Source: an uncultured Oscillospiraceae bacterium
Lineage (GTDB): Bacteria; Bacillota; Clostridia; Oscillospirales; Oscillospiraceae
DNA length: 8,152 nucleotides
NCBI GenBank assembly: GCA_900756495.1
Contig: CAAEKI010000121.1
Location: 1 to 8,152, forward strand
Direction of reading: 5' to 3'
Shown: positions 1-6,951 of the stretch, piece after piece
Numbering within the stretch: the stretch's first letter is position 1
How the letters are laid out: each line of letters opens with the position of its first letter
Translations under genes and position numbers: made by a program
Notes under the pieces: generated by a model
What the model was told of the DNA's origin: nothing
What the model saw: the letters and a program-made list of their open reading frames with translations, nothing else
The model's database searches: none

Positions 1-375
1 CCGCAGGGCGGCGGCGAACACATGGGCCTTGTACACGCCCTTATCCACGGAAGCCTGGACAGTTGGGATGCCATTGGCCCCGCCCGCAGTCACGGGGGAA
101 TCCGTGGCCCCGCCGGTCATTCCGTAAGACACGGCCATGGCGGACACATAATCCACCCAGCCCCCGCCGGTCTCAATCACGATGTCTCTCGGATAGGTAA
201 AGCTGGTCAGGGGCTTGCGGATCATGGGATCGCGTTTCTCCAGCTCACTGGCCAGGAATGCGCCGCCAGTGGCGATGCCCGCCGCGTCCATAGTGGGCAC
301 GCTGTTCATCGCGCCGGGGGCGGACTGCATAGTAAAGGTACCGGCGTTGGTGGTACCGACATTGGTAAAGCTCAT
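1..375 (-). CDS. Major capsid protein, DUF2184 type (partial, N-terminal 125 residues)
   Basis: This is probably the main shell-forming coat protein. The start is the ATG at 375-373, preceded on the minus strand by AGAGGAGGAGTAACGA, an excellent ribosome binding site. The frame stays open to position 1, so the C-terminal part is outside the window. The N-terminus is rich in Ser, Thr, Gly and Ala and leads into FLASELEKRDPMIRKPLTSF (residues 40-59), then a YPRDIVIETGGGWVDYVSAM stretch (residues 61-80). That arrangement (a pair of charged residues before 'DP', then 'P-R-D' and 'GGGW-V-YVS') is what I recall of DUF2184-type phage coat proteins. Position supports the call: it follows a protease/scaffold gene and a cement-type gene, separated by only 15 bases from the latter. 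The assignment rests on motif memory plus gene order; the HK97-like fold is inferred. Confidence 0.78.
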   Translation of the reverse strand, partial: MSFTNVGTTNAGTFTMQSAPGAMNSVPTMDAAGIATGGAFLASELEKRDPMIRKPLTSFTYPRDIVIETGGGWVDYVSAMAVSYGMTGGATDSPVTAGGANGIPTVQASVDKGVYKAHVFAAALR

Positions 376-390
376 TCGTTACTCCTCCTC

Positions 391-924
391 TCAGGCATTC
401 TGCTTGGTCAGGATGACCAGCTCGGCAATGCCGTTGGCGTCAGCGGGGCCGCCCCACTGGCAGTTGGTCAGCTGTACGGTATTAGCGCCGGTGGTGCTGT
501 CGGCAGAGGCCACAAAGTCTCCAACAGCGGCGTTGGTCAGGTCGCCCTGCTCGCTCTCGGCCGCCAGGATATACACCGCTCCGCCCACAGCGGGGGTGCC
601 GCCGGTGCACTTGACGTTGATGGAGCCGCGCTGGAACACGCTCACGGGCTCGCCCACGGCGTACTGTCCGGCCTGCTGGTCCAGATAGGTCAGGGCGCTC
701 TTGATTTCGAAACCGGCGACACCGGCGAACTTTGCGGCGGTAAATCCAGCGCCGGCGGCCACAACGGCGGGCGCGGTACCGTACACCAGAGGGGTACCGT
801 AAGGGATGGGGGTGGACCCACCGGCGGGGCGGGTCTCTACGATCATGTCAGGCTGACGGGCGTAGCAACCGGCAAAGCCGTGAGGCATGTCCTTCCCGAT
901 CAACTGAGGATTCAAAGCAGCCAT
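391..924 (-). CDS. Capsid cement/decoration-type protein
   Basis: A 177-residue protein, likely a structural cement protein that stabilises the expanded capsid from outside. The start is the ATG at 924-922. It is preceded by AAAAAGGAGGAAAATTGAT, which is also the end of the upstream coding region (stop at 928-926), so the two genes are translationally linked. The frame is open further upstream to 1125, but that extension lies inside the protease/scaffold gene and reads as Arg/Pro-rich nonsense. The protein starts MAALNPQLIGKDMPHGFAG and has many Gly, Ala, Val and Thr residues in short beta-prone runs with no charged clusters or membrane segments. This resembles 'structural cement protein Gp24'-like products that often sit between DUF2213 and DUF2184 genes. 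The family name is recalled, and a generic head decoration protein is the alternative. Confidence 0.72.
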   Translation of the reverse strand: MAALNPQLIGKDMPHGFAGCYARQPDMIVETRPAGGSTPIPYGTPLVYGTAPAVVAAGAGFTAAKFAGVAGFEIKSALTYLDQQAGQYAVGEPVSVFQRGSINVKCTGGTPAVGGAVYILAAESEQGDLTNAAVGDFVASADSTTGANTVQLTNCQWGGPADANGIAELVILTKQNA

Positions 925-925
925 A

Positions 926-2128
926 TCAATTTTCCTCCTTTTTGGTGTGGGGGTTCCGGGCAGCGTAAGCGCTCTCAGAGTCGGCGCACATCTGCTCATA
1001 ACTTGTTTTTTGCGTCTGGTTCGCTTTGGCCTGGGCACTGTCCATTGCCGCCTTGACAATGTCCGGCATCGCATCCTTGCCGGAGATAGCGGACAGCAGA
1101 GCATCGGTGACTTTGGCCCTGACAACCCTGTCCTCGATTCCGGCCACGGCGGGGCGCACCTTTTTCAACAGCTCCACGGCGGCGTCTCGGGCGGGGCCTG
1201 TTGCACAGTCGTTCTCCACTGGGATGGTGATTGCGCTTTCTCCCCCGCCGGACAGCCTTTTTACCATTTCATCAAGGTCAGTCTCATCGTGGAGCCGGTG
1301 TTCCCCCTCCCCGCCTCTGGATTTAGCCATCAGCATCTCCAGGATGCGGTCCAGCTTTGAGCCGATGTCATCCCCCTTCGGAGCCTCGACGGTCTCCTCA
1401 TCCTGGACCTTTTCCTCGGCGGCGGCCTTCTCCTCCACGGGGTTCGCGTCCTGCGCCTCTCCGGCGGGTTCCGCGTCCAGCGCGGTGGCGGTGGTCTCCA
1501 CCATCTTGTCCAGCTCCTCAGGCTCAGCGTCTCTTGCCGCGCCTGCAAAAGCGGCCAGGAAGGTCTTCCAGTAGCTCATAATGGTTTTCCTGCCTTTCTC
1601 CGCCTCAGGGGCGGCGTCTTTTATTGCAACCGCAGCACCGGCCCGCCCTTTGGGGACCACTGCCACGTGATTGCCTCTGATTCGGGACTGCTTATACCCT
1701 GTCCCGTCGGGTACATAGTTGCAGAGATACCCGCAGGACACCTCCCGCTTGACGTTGTTCCTCACCTCGTTGGCAAGGTTCGCGTCGTTGATGTACAAGT
1801 CGGCCACAATATACTCCCCGTCCCGCCGCACGTTCTGTACGTGGCCTTTGGCATACGCGGCGTAGTTTTCCGGGCTTACGCTCTCCGGGGGGTGGCCGTC
1901 TGTGATGGGCTTCCCCTCAAAACTGGCCAGGGCTGCCCCCTCGAATACATCCTCCGGGTGTCTCTGTACGGTCACCAGCCGGTCCGGGTCCCCGTCCAGC
2001 ATCAGCTCTCTGGCCAGGTAGTCCTGGGGGCCGGTGCGGGCAATGGGTACATCCTTGCAGATCAGAAACCCTTCTGGCGTGTCCACCAGGTGCGGGCTGA
2101 TCTGGGAGCCGTAATATGCAATCGGCAT
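926..2128 (-). CDS. DUF2213 prohead protease with C-terminal scaffold region
   Basis: A 400-residue protein likely to be both the prohead maturation protease and a scaffold. Residues 1-175 look like DUF2213: FEGKPITDGHP with His79, KREVSCGY with Ser131, and IRGNHVAVVPKGRAG with His154. The His in 'DGHP' and the Ser in 'VSxGY' resemble the His/Ser active pair of HK97-type prohead proteases; catalysis is inferred. Residues 175-275 are acidic, Ala/Glu-rich and of low complexity, followed by helical segments, as in scaffold proteins. The ATG at 2128 shares one base with the stop of the ferritin-like gene (TGATG), implying coupled translation. A GTG three bases earlier (2131) is an equally usable start. 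GGGGGTGGAG lies just upstream. An internal ATG at 1579 could yield a separate scaffold (see findings). Confidence 0.84.
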   Translation of the reverse strand: MPIAYYGSQISPHLVDTPEGFLICKDVPIARTGPQDYLARELMLDGDPDRLVTVQRHPEDVFEGAALASFEGKPITDGHPPESVSPENYAAYAKGHVQNVRRDGEYIVADLYINDANLANEVRNNVKREVSCGYLCNYVPDGTGYKQSRIRGNHVAVVPKGRAGAAVAIKDAAPEAEKGRKTIMSYWKTFLAAFAGAARDAEPEELDKMVETTATALDAEPAGEAQDANPVEEKAAAEEKVQDEETVEAPKGDDIGSKLDRILEMLMAKSRGGEGEHRLHDETDLDEMVKRLSGGGESAITIPVENDCATGPARDAAVELLKKVRPAVAGIEDRVVRAKVTDALLSAISGKDAMPDIVKAAMDSAQAKANQTQKTSYEQMCADSESAYAARNPHTKKEEN

Positions 2129-2361
2129 CACTCCACCCCCGGTACCAACTGTTCCTGATCGGCGCTCTGTCCGGCCAGGGCCTCGGTGAGAAGGTCGGCG
2201 ATAACGGCCTGGTGGTCGGTCTCGTCGGCCTGAATCTCCAACAGTTTGGGAATCGCGCTGTTGGGCGCTACCGCCATCACCGCCAGATATAGCCGCACCG
2301 TCTCCGTCTCCCCGGCCAGAGAGCGCTTGAGCAGGTCAATGTATTCCTGGTTGTAGTCCAT
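2128..2361 (-). CDS. Small ferritin-like (half-ferritin) protein in the capsid block
   Basis: A 77-residue, almost entirely helical protein of two predicted helices. Helix 1 carries GETETVRLYLAV (Glu18, Glu20, Tyr25) and helix 2 carries LLEIQADETDHQAV (Glu42, Glu47, His50). An E-x-x-H motif 29 residues after a first-helix Glu is the pattern of half a diiron site in the rubrerythrin/ferritin-like superfamily; dimerisation would complete the site. I chose the ATG at 2361 because GAAGAGGTGAT lies at ideal distance before it, nearly perfect against the 16S anti-Shine-Dalgarno. The frame is open to an ATG at 2424, but that extension is made of the terminator hairpin at 2421-2385. The gene ends by overlapping the next start (TGATG). 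A role in iron or redox chemistry is inference; an unrelated two-helix capsid accessory protein is possible. Confidence 0.7.
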   Translation of the reverse strand: MDYNQEYIDLLKRSLAGETETVRLYLAVMAVAPNSAIPKLLEIQADETDHQAVIADLLTEALAGQSADQEQLVPGVE

Positions 2362-2384
2362 GTCGTTCATCACCTCTTCCAGGC

Positions 2385-2421
2385 AAATAAAAAGAGCCAA
2401 CAGGATTTCTCCTGTCAGCTC
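2385..2421 (-). terminator. Intrinsic terminator or attenuator inside the head-gene block
   Basis: On the minus strand GAGCTGACAGGA (2421-2410) pairs with TCCTGTTGGCTC (2405-2394) to give an unbroken 12-bp stem with two adjacent G-U pairs, closed by a GAAA tetraloop and followed directly by TTTTTATTT (2393-2385). The wobbles are stable only in minus-strand RNA, the direction of transcription. It lies between the 40-residue gene and the ferritin-like gene, a few bases before the latter's ribosome binding site. A smaller hairpin, CGCCC/GGGCG with an 8-base loop, lies just upstream at 2453-2436. I see no convincing promoter between the terminator and the next gene, so downstream expression would need read-through. 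Confidence 0.78.
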
Positions 2422-2465
2422 CATTCAGCTCTTCCCGCCCATCATTTAGGGCGTGGGTACAGTAT

Positions 2466-2588
2466 TCATTTCAGGGCCTTTCGGCTCACCGTCTGAGCCT
2501 TGATGTTCCCCTCTTTGTCCTTCAGCAGTTCCACCCGCAGCCCTTTGTCCAGGGCGGCTTGAATCGCTTCAATCAGTTTTGGTGTCAC
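2466..2588 (-). CDS. Small conserved-looking phage protein, 40 residues
   Basis: A 40-residue protein starting at GTG 2588-2586, with GGGAGG six bases upstream. The frame is open to 2657, but the extra part is an out-of-frame reading of the minor capsid gene. It overlaps the end of the minor capsid gene by 20 bases. The sequence (TPKLIEAIQAALDKGLRVEL, then a Lys-rich 'KDKEGNIKAQTVSRKALK') shows a short amphipathic helix followed by a two-strand, basic C-terminus. I recall small proteins of the form 'xPKLIEAI...G.RVEL...KDG.K...V.R' in Firmicutes prophages near the packaging genes; their function is unknown to me. The terminator begins 45 bases after its stop. Confidence 0.7.
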   Translation of the reverse strand: MTPKLIEAIQAALDKGLRVELLKDKEGNIKAQTVSRKALK

Positions 2589-3738
2589 GGTTCGCCTCCC
2601 TGTACAGCCTTTCCCAGTTCTTGTACTTCTTGTCCCCGGCCCGCTTGTGCTTCTCAAAGGTCTGATAAGTCCTGGGCACTTGGTTCCCCAGGGTCATCCG
2701 GTACCGCTCCCACTGGCGGTAATTTGCAAGCCAGCGCCGCCGGGCAGCCTCTTTGGCCCGATACGCCTTGATCCGCTTCTCCGTCCGTGGGTCCACAGAA
2801 AAGGGGTTTTTGCCCGGATTGGAGAAATCCTTCATTTTCTGGATTTCCTCCGGTGTTCTTCCCACCGGTGTCCATGGCAGAAGAACATGGAGGCAATTGG
2901 GGTGGATGTTCAGCCAGGTAGTGGCCAATGTGTCAGGCCCATTGGGATCCTGCTTTCCAAACGCCGCCGCCAGTGGGGGAAAATCCGGGGCTGTTCCGCT
3001 GCGGGAATACACCCTGCCCTCATAGGGCGCGCACAGCTTGCAGGTGGTCCCATGGCTGCTGATTTGATACAGGTCGTGGTCTGGGTCGGCGGTGAGCACC
3101 GCCATCACCTCGGCCTGCCGGGAAGTCGTTCGGGACGCCATCGTGCAGTAGGTGTGCAGGGACCAGTTGCGGCCTGCCTTGTCCACAAACGCCGTAACAC
3201 CTTCCCGGCGCAGAGTGTCCACAAACTGCGGCACCGACCGGTTGATGCCCCGGCCCGTGGCCTGTATGGAGGCCACCTGCTCCAGCCCCACCCGTCGGTA
3301 GACATCCGGTTCAATCCGCCCAATCAGGGCCGATTGCAGGGTTGCCATGACGGTCATTGAGGCATCGGTAATTTCTCCCATCAGCGCGGCCACCAGATTG
3401 TCCACAATGGCGTGCTGTTCGCCGGTGAGCACCGCGGCATTTTCGTAGCCCGCCGCATGCTTGGCCGCCGTCTCCGGCACCTCCAGTACCTTCCGTGCCT
3501 CCGGTACCCGCACATAAAACTGCTTTTCAATCATCTTCGGCACGTATTCCCAGCAGTCCGATTCCATCTGCCGGAGAATGGCCTGCACCCGCTCCAGGGC
3601 GGCCACGGCGTGGTAGTCCACAAGTCCCTGACTGCGCAGACGCCCTATCTCGTTGATGATGTCGGTCTCGGCTTTCAGATAGGTAGATATGAGCTTTTCC
3701 AGCTCCTTTTCATTGGGCGCACGTTTCAGGATGGGCAT
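2569..3738 (-). CDS. Phage minor capsid protein (Phage_min_cap2-like head morphogenesis)
   Basis: A 389-residue internal head protein, probably bound near the portal. Its ATG directly follows the upstream stop (TAAATG), with GGAGAGG five bases before. The N-terminal half is helical (residues 8-215). Residues 220-290 carry the most recognisable block: DLYQISSHGTTCKLCAPYEG, then a Pro-rich FPPLAAAF segment and NIHPNCLH. His229, Cys233, Cys236, His279, Cys282 and His284 form a Cys/His set that could bind a metal. This 'SSH..C..C...G.V...F....HPNC.H' pattern matches my memory of the Phage_min_cap2 family (PF06152), usually placed after the portal gene, as here. The C-terminus (from about residue 315) is strongly basic, rich in Lys and Arg, which suits contact with DNA. 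No C-terminal toxin domain is apparent. Confidence 0.88.
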   Translation of the reverse strand: MPILKRAPNEKELEKLISTYLKAETDIINEIGRLRSQGLVDYHAVAALERVQAILRQMESDCWEYVPKMIEKQFYVRVPEARKVLEVPETAAKHAAGYENAAVLTGEQHAIVDNLVAALMGEITDASMTVMATLQSALIGRIEPDVYRRVGLEQVASIQATGRGINRSVPQFVDTLRREGVTAFVDKAGRNWSLHTYCTMASRTTSRQAEVMAVLTADPDHDLYQISSHGTTCKLCAPYEGRVYSRSGTAPDFPPLAAAFGKQDPNGPDTLATTWLNIHPNCLHVLLPWTPVGRTPEEIQKMKDFSNPGKNPFSVDPRTEKRIKAYRAKEAARRRWLANYRQWERYRMTLGNQVPRTYQTFEKHKRAGDKKYKNWERLYREANRDTKTD

Positions 3739-3987
3739 TTAGTCCTCTCCGTCATCTGCCAGCAACTCTTCCTGTGTCACGCCATACAGACCAGGGCGCA
3801 ACAGTTTCAGCAGTTCCCAAAAGGGCTCCTCTGGGTGCGCTGCCCCATAGTCCATAATATCCTGCGCGGAACCGTCGATACATGCTCCATACACAAGCAT
3901 TTCAATATCGTCCTCTTGAACCAAATCTTTCTTTTGATCTCCTTGTCCAAGATAGCGCTGGAGAAAGGCTCTCAATTTCTCTTCCAT
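3739..3987 (-). CDS. Small acidic protein of unknown function next to the portal
   Basis: An 82-residue protein that I do not recognise. It is strongly acidic: about 20 Asp/Glu against 7 Lys/Arg, ending in ADDGED. It appears mostly helical, with a central DDIEMLVYGACIDGSAQDIM and a HPEEPFWELLKLL segment. The ATG at 3987 is preceded by a G-rich GGGGGTTACCAGG. In-frame ATGs at 4002 and 4026 are alternatives, the last overlapping the portal gene; none has a clearly better ribosome binding site, so the start is uncertain. The gene sits in a stretch of about 50% GC (3781-4020) while the neighbouring minor capsid gene is about 65% in sampled segments. Its stop abuts the minor capsid start. It could be a head accessory protein, or an inhibitor partner of the basic portal tail. 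Confidence 0.65.
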   Translation of the reverse strand: MEEKLRAFLQRYLGQGDQKKDLVQEDDIEMLVYGACIDGSAQDIMDYGAAHPEEPFWELLKLLRPGLYGVTQEELLADDGED

Positions 3988-4004
3988 CCTGGTAACCCCC
4001 ATCC

Positions 4005-5738
4005 TTACTTTATCGGAGCGATCCACAACGTCTTAAACCCGCCGTATCCGTCTGCTTCCACCGTATACTGACGTTTTGCGCTTCGGATTGTTCTGATCTC
4101 CCCAGCCTTTAAGCCTGGATACCGTGTGTTCAACACTCCCGTCAGTCTAGCGTAGGTTTTGGGCTTCAACTGTATCCCACCGTGATTTCTCTGCGGCGAC
4201 GGCGCATACTTCGTTTCCCCTATTTTACCACCTGCGCCGCCGCTGGTAAAGCGCCCATTGGATGGGTCGTGATAGGGATTGTAGTCTACCGCCGCCGCGT
4301 CCTGCGCGGCAACCTCAAAAGGGCCGGCTTCCTCTCCTCCATACCCCAGCCCCATCAGCGGGTCCCGCAGGGCGGTCACATCCTGATAAGTCTTCCCGAC
4401 GGCGGCACTGATTTCCTCGTCGGAGATGGAGCCGAACATACCGGTCTCCTCCTCCAGTTTCTTCAGCTCCTTCATGGCAGTAGCTTTGTCATACAGCCCA
4501 GCCTGGAATCCTGCGATCGTTGCATCGCTCTTTGTCTTGGCAATCTCCGCCGTCTCGGTCGCGGTCGGCGTCCACAGAGGCGGGAAGGTGAAGTCCAGGT
4601 CGTCCGGCACAAAGCCCCATGCGCTCATGCACAGCACAGGCAGAAGCTTTTGCAAAGCGGGCCTCAGTTTTGCTTCCCGCTGGCTGTCTACATAATCGTA
4701 GTAATTTTTCAGGTCGCTTTCCCCTGTGGCGTTCATCCCTGCCGGGGAACGGCCAAACAGCTTCGTCATCGGATAGTGCGACGCGCCGCACAGGTTCAGG
4801 GCCATAGACTCGTACACTTCCTGCAAACCGGTGAAGGTATACTGTGTGTTGGTGAGTTTGGTGCCTTCCTCTACCAGCTGGATCCCGAAGTTGGACCGGA
4901 GGGCACTCTGCGCCTGCATCGTCTGACAGAAGCGCCGCTGCGCCTGGCTGGAACCGATGGAAAAGAGTTGTTCAAGCCCCTTGACCTCCATCGTGTTGAT
5001 GTTGGCCTGGAAAGTGAGCGCGGCCATATTGGCGGACACGTTGTCGTGGGCTACAACCTCCTTGTACAGGGCCTCCACCTCGGACGCGCCCCAGTACATC
5101 TCGGCCATCCGCTCAGCCTCCGGCAGTTCCCGACCGGTAAACCGTATCACATGGGAGTGATGAACCCGTGCCACCGTGTGCCCCTTTGCGTCGGTGATGG
5201 AGTAGTATTCCGGCACCGGCTCCCCTGCCTCCATGACCAGTCCGTTGGTGGTGGTAATACCCATCCAGCGGTCCAGGATGTACAGACCCCGGAAAGAACC
5301 GGGAAACACCATACCCAGGTCAAGCGGCTTCTCCAGGTTTTCCTGTCCACGGATCATCAACAGGCCCGCTGCCCCGCCGTACAGGCGCCCCCAGCGAAGC
5401 CCAGCGTTCAGCCGGTCCCTGATGCGCGTCTGTCTCTCTACCCGATCCAGCGCGTCCTGCATCTCCGGGGCAATGTTGCCTTTGAGCTTGTACCACTCCC
5501 GCAGCATATCGTCCACCATCAGGCCAACTACATTCTGCACCACCCAATTGTCCCGATAGAGAGAATTGAGCAACGCGTAGTTGTCCGTCATCCGGGTCAG
5601 CGGGTATTCCGTGGCCTCCAGAGGGGACTGGGAGCCATAGCCCAGCCGAAACAGAGGATTGCTGAAAGCGTCGCTGACGGACACCGACTCGGTATTCACT
5701 TGTTCGCCCGCCGGGCGGTTCTTATGTCGTCTGGACAC
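4005..5738 (-). CDS. Portal protein, DUF1073 type, with extra basic C-terminal domain
   Basis: A 577-residue portal, the ring through which DNA enters the head. Typical features are an early FRLGYGSQSPLEATEYPLTR stretch, the YPMTKLFGRSPAGMNATGE motif (about residues 322-340) followed by DLKNYYDYVDSQRE, and TFPPLWTPTATETAEIA (about 384-400), as in DUF1073-type portals. The start is the GTG at 5738, seven bases after GGAGG; an upstream TTG at 5744 lies too close to that site. It overlaps the large terminase gene by 17 bases. After about residue 485 there is a flexible linker, YNPYHDPSNGRFTSGGAGG, then about 70 basic residues of unknown fold. Databases may label such proteins 'anti-CBASS Acb1 family'; I see no pair of HxT/HxS motifs, so portal is the better reading. 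The usual family length is shorter, near 430-480. Confidence 0.9.
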   Translation of the reverse strand: MSRRHKNRPAGEQVNTESVSVSDAFSNPLFRLGYGSQSPLEATEYPLTRMTDNYALLNSLYRDNWVVQNVVGLMVDDMLREWYKLKGNIAPEMQDALDRVERQTRIRDRLNAGLRWGRLYGGAAGLLMIRGQENLEKPLDLGMVFPGSFRGLYILDRWMGITTTNGLVMEAGEPVPEYYSITDAKGHTVARVHHSHVIRFTGRELPEAERMAEMYWGASEVEALYKEVVAHDNVSANMAALTFQANINTMEVKGLEQLFSIGSSQAQRRFCQTMQAQSALRSNFGIQLVEEGTKLTNTQYTFTGLQEVYESMALNLCGASHYPMTKLFGRSPAGMNATGESDLKNYYDYVDSQREAKLRPALQKLLPVLCMSAWGFVPDDLDFTFPPLWTPTATETAEIAKTKSDATIAGFQAGLYDKATAMKELKKLEEETGMFGSISDEEISAAVGKTYQDVTALRDPLMGLGYGGEEAGPFEVAAQDAAAVDYNPYHDPSNGRFTSGGAGGKIGETKYAPSPQRNHGGIQLKPKTYARLTGVLNTRYPGLKAGEIRTIRSAKRQYTVEADGYGGFKTLWIAPIK

Positions 5739-6951
5739 CTTCAAACCTCCAATCCGGGAGATAATTTACAAAGTACCTGAGCGCGTCCGGCCCGTGGTCC
5801 TGCTGCTTCACCGGCTTTTCTTCACCTCTCAGGGCCGCCTTATCATCCCACAGATAGGTCCCCAATTCATCCAGAAGGCCGGCACAGCGCTCATGAATCA
5901 GGATTTCCCGCCGCTTGAACAGCACACCGGTTTTTCGTATCCCGTCCAGCACGTCGTTGTCCGCCTCCCGGACGTATACGCCGCGCTGACGCAGGGCCAC
6001 GATAAACGATGCGGCGGACGGGTCCACCAACACGGTCGCTGGGATATTTCCCATGAACTCCGCAAAATCGTCGGCGTACTCCTGATCCGTTTTCTGCCGC
6101 CGCTCTTTCCGGCTGTCCCAGCGGTATTCCCGGTCAACGCGGATAACCTCTCCGCTGTCGTAGATGTCCAGAAAAACGGTTGGGTTGCTGGTCCCGTAGT
6201 CGCATGCTATGTATCGCTGGCAAGCGTATGGCAGGCTGGGGATGTCCTCCCGGTATGTGTTCTCCGTGTGGTCGAACATGTCATAGATCAGGCCCTCAGA
6301 CATGACCCACAGTCCCAGAATGTATCTCTGATAGAACACACCAGTGTACATGTTTTTGTACCGGCTCCTGGTCTCCTCACTCAATGACGGGTTATCATCC
6401 ATCAGGAAATGCAGATGCAGTGCGTTTTTTTCGCTTGCTTTCAAAATCCACTCCTGCCGGAACCAGTGGAGAGGGTTCTCAGGGTTGCAGTTGAACCAGT
6501 ATTTTGCCCCATCGACAGAACACCTGGCCAGCGCCTGCTCCACGAACGACCGGGGCATCAGCGCCACTTCGTCCAGCAGCACACCAGCCAGCGTTACGCC
6601 CTGAATGAGCATGTATGAGCTCTCATCCTTGCCGCCGAACAGATAAAAGCGGTTCTCTTTCGCTCCTCGCCGCGCAATAATCACATGGTCGCCCCGGTTG
6701 TATCGAATGTCAAAATTCTGTTTCAGGTACACAACAGACAGCAGGGGAGTAACAATATTCCGCTCTACCGCGCCCATGGATTTCCCACAGAATGCAAACG
6801 CGCAGTTGTTGAAATTCCCCATCGCCCACAGGAAGAACGACAGCGACATGATCGAGGTCTTGCCCGAACGGACAGCGCCGTCACAAATGATGGCATCAAA
6901 TTTGGAATACGGAAACCGCATGATTTCCTTTTGCTTTGCACTAAATCCCAT
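5722..6951 (-). CDS. terL: Terminase large subunit (ATPase and nuclease)
   Basis: A 409-residue motor that pumps DNA into the prohead and cuts it. The N-terminal ATPase has a Walker A, DGAVRSGKT (residues 24-32), and a Walker B, GVLLDEVALM (123-132, with Asp127 and Glu128). FNCNPENP (153-160) sits where the coupling motif is expected. The C-terminal RNase H-like nuclease shows acidic residues in the expected spots: CDYGTSNPT (Asp251), LVDPSAASF (Asp310) and HGPDALRY (Asp389). Length and motifs fit the PBSX-type large terminases. The ATG at 6951 overlaps the small subunit gene by 11 bases, with AAAGAGGA nine bases upstream. The gene looks complete with all key residues present. Confidence 0.96.
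   Translation of the reverse strand: MGFSAKQKEIMRFPYSKFDAIICDGAVRSGKTSIMSLSFFLWAMGNFNNCAFAFCGKSMGAVERNIVTPLLSVVYLKQNFDIRYNRGDHVIIARRGAKENRFYLFGGKDESSYMLIQGVTLAGVLLDEVALMPRSFVEQALARCSVDGAKYWFNCNPENPLHWFRQEWILKASEKNALHLHFLMDDNPSLSEETRSRYKNMYTGVFYQRYILGLWVMSEGLIYDMFDHTENTYREDIPSLPYACQRYIACDYGTSNPTVFLDIYDSGEVIRVDREYRWDSRKERRQKTDQEYADDFAEFMGNIPATVLVDPSAASFIVALRQRGVYVREADNDVLDGIRKTGVLFKRREILIHERCAGLLDELGTYLWDDKAALRGEEKPVKQQDHGPDALRYFVNYLPDWRFEGVQTT

Noticed and set aside
22..1056. A 344-codon open frame on the plus strand opposite the capsid genes
   Set aside because: The Gly/His-rich translation has no domain-like sequence and lies antisense to three genes with good ribosome binding sites.
4005..5738. 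Anti-CBASS nuclease (Acb1) function for the DUF1073 protein
   Set aside because: The database family name may suggest this, but the pair of HxT/HxS motifs of 2H phosphoesterases is absent and the gene sits in the portal position with portal motifs.
4182..5780. A 532-codon open frame on the plus strand opposite the portal gene
   Set aside because: It is antisense to a clear portal gene with motifs. The protein is His/Arg/Leu/Gln-rich and without recognisable domains, and long antisense frames are common in GC-rich coding DNA.
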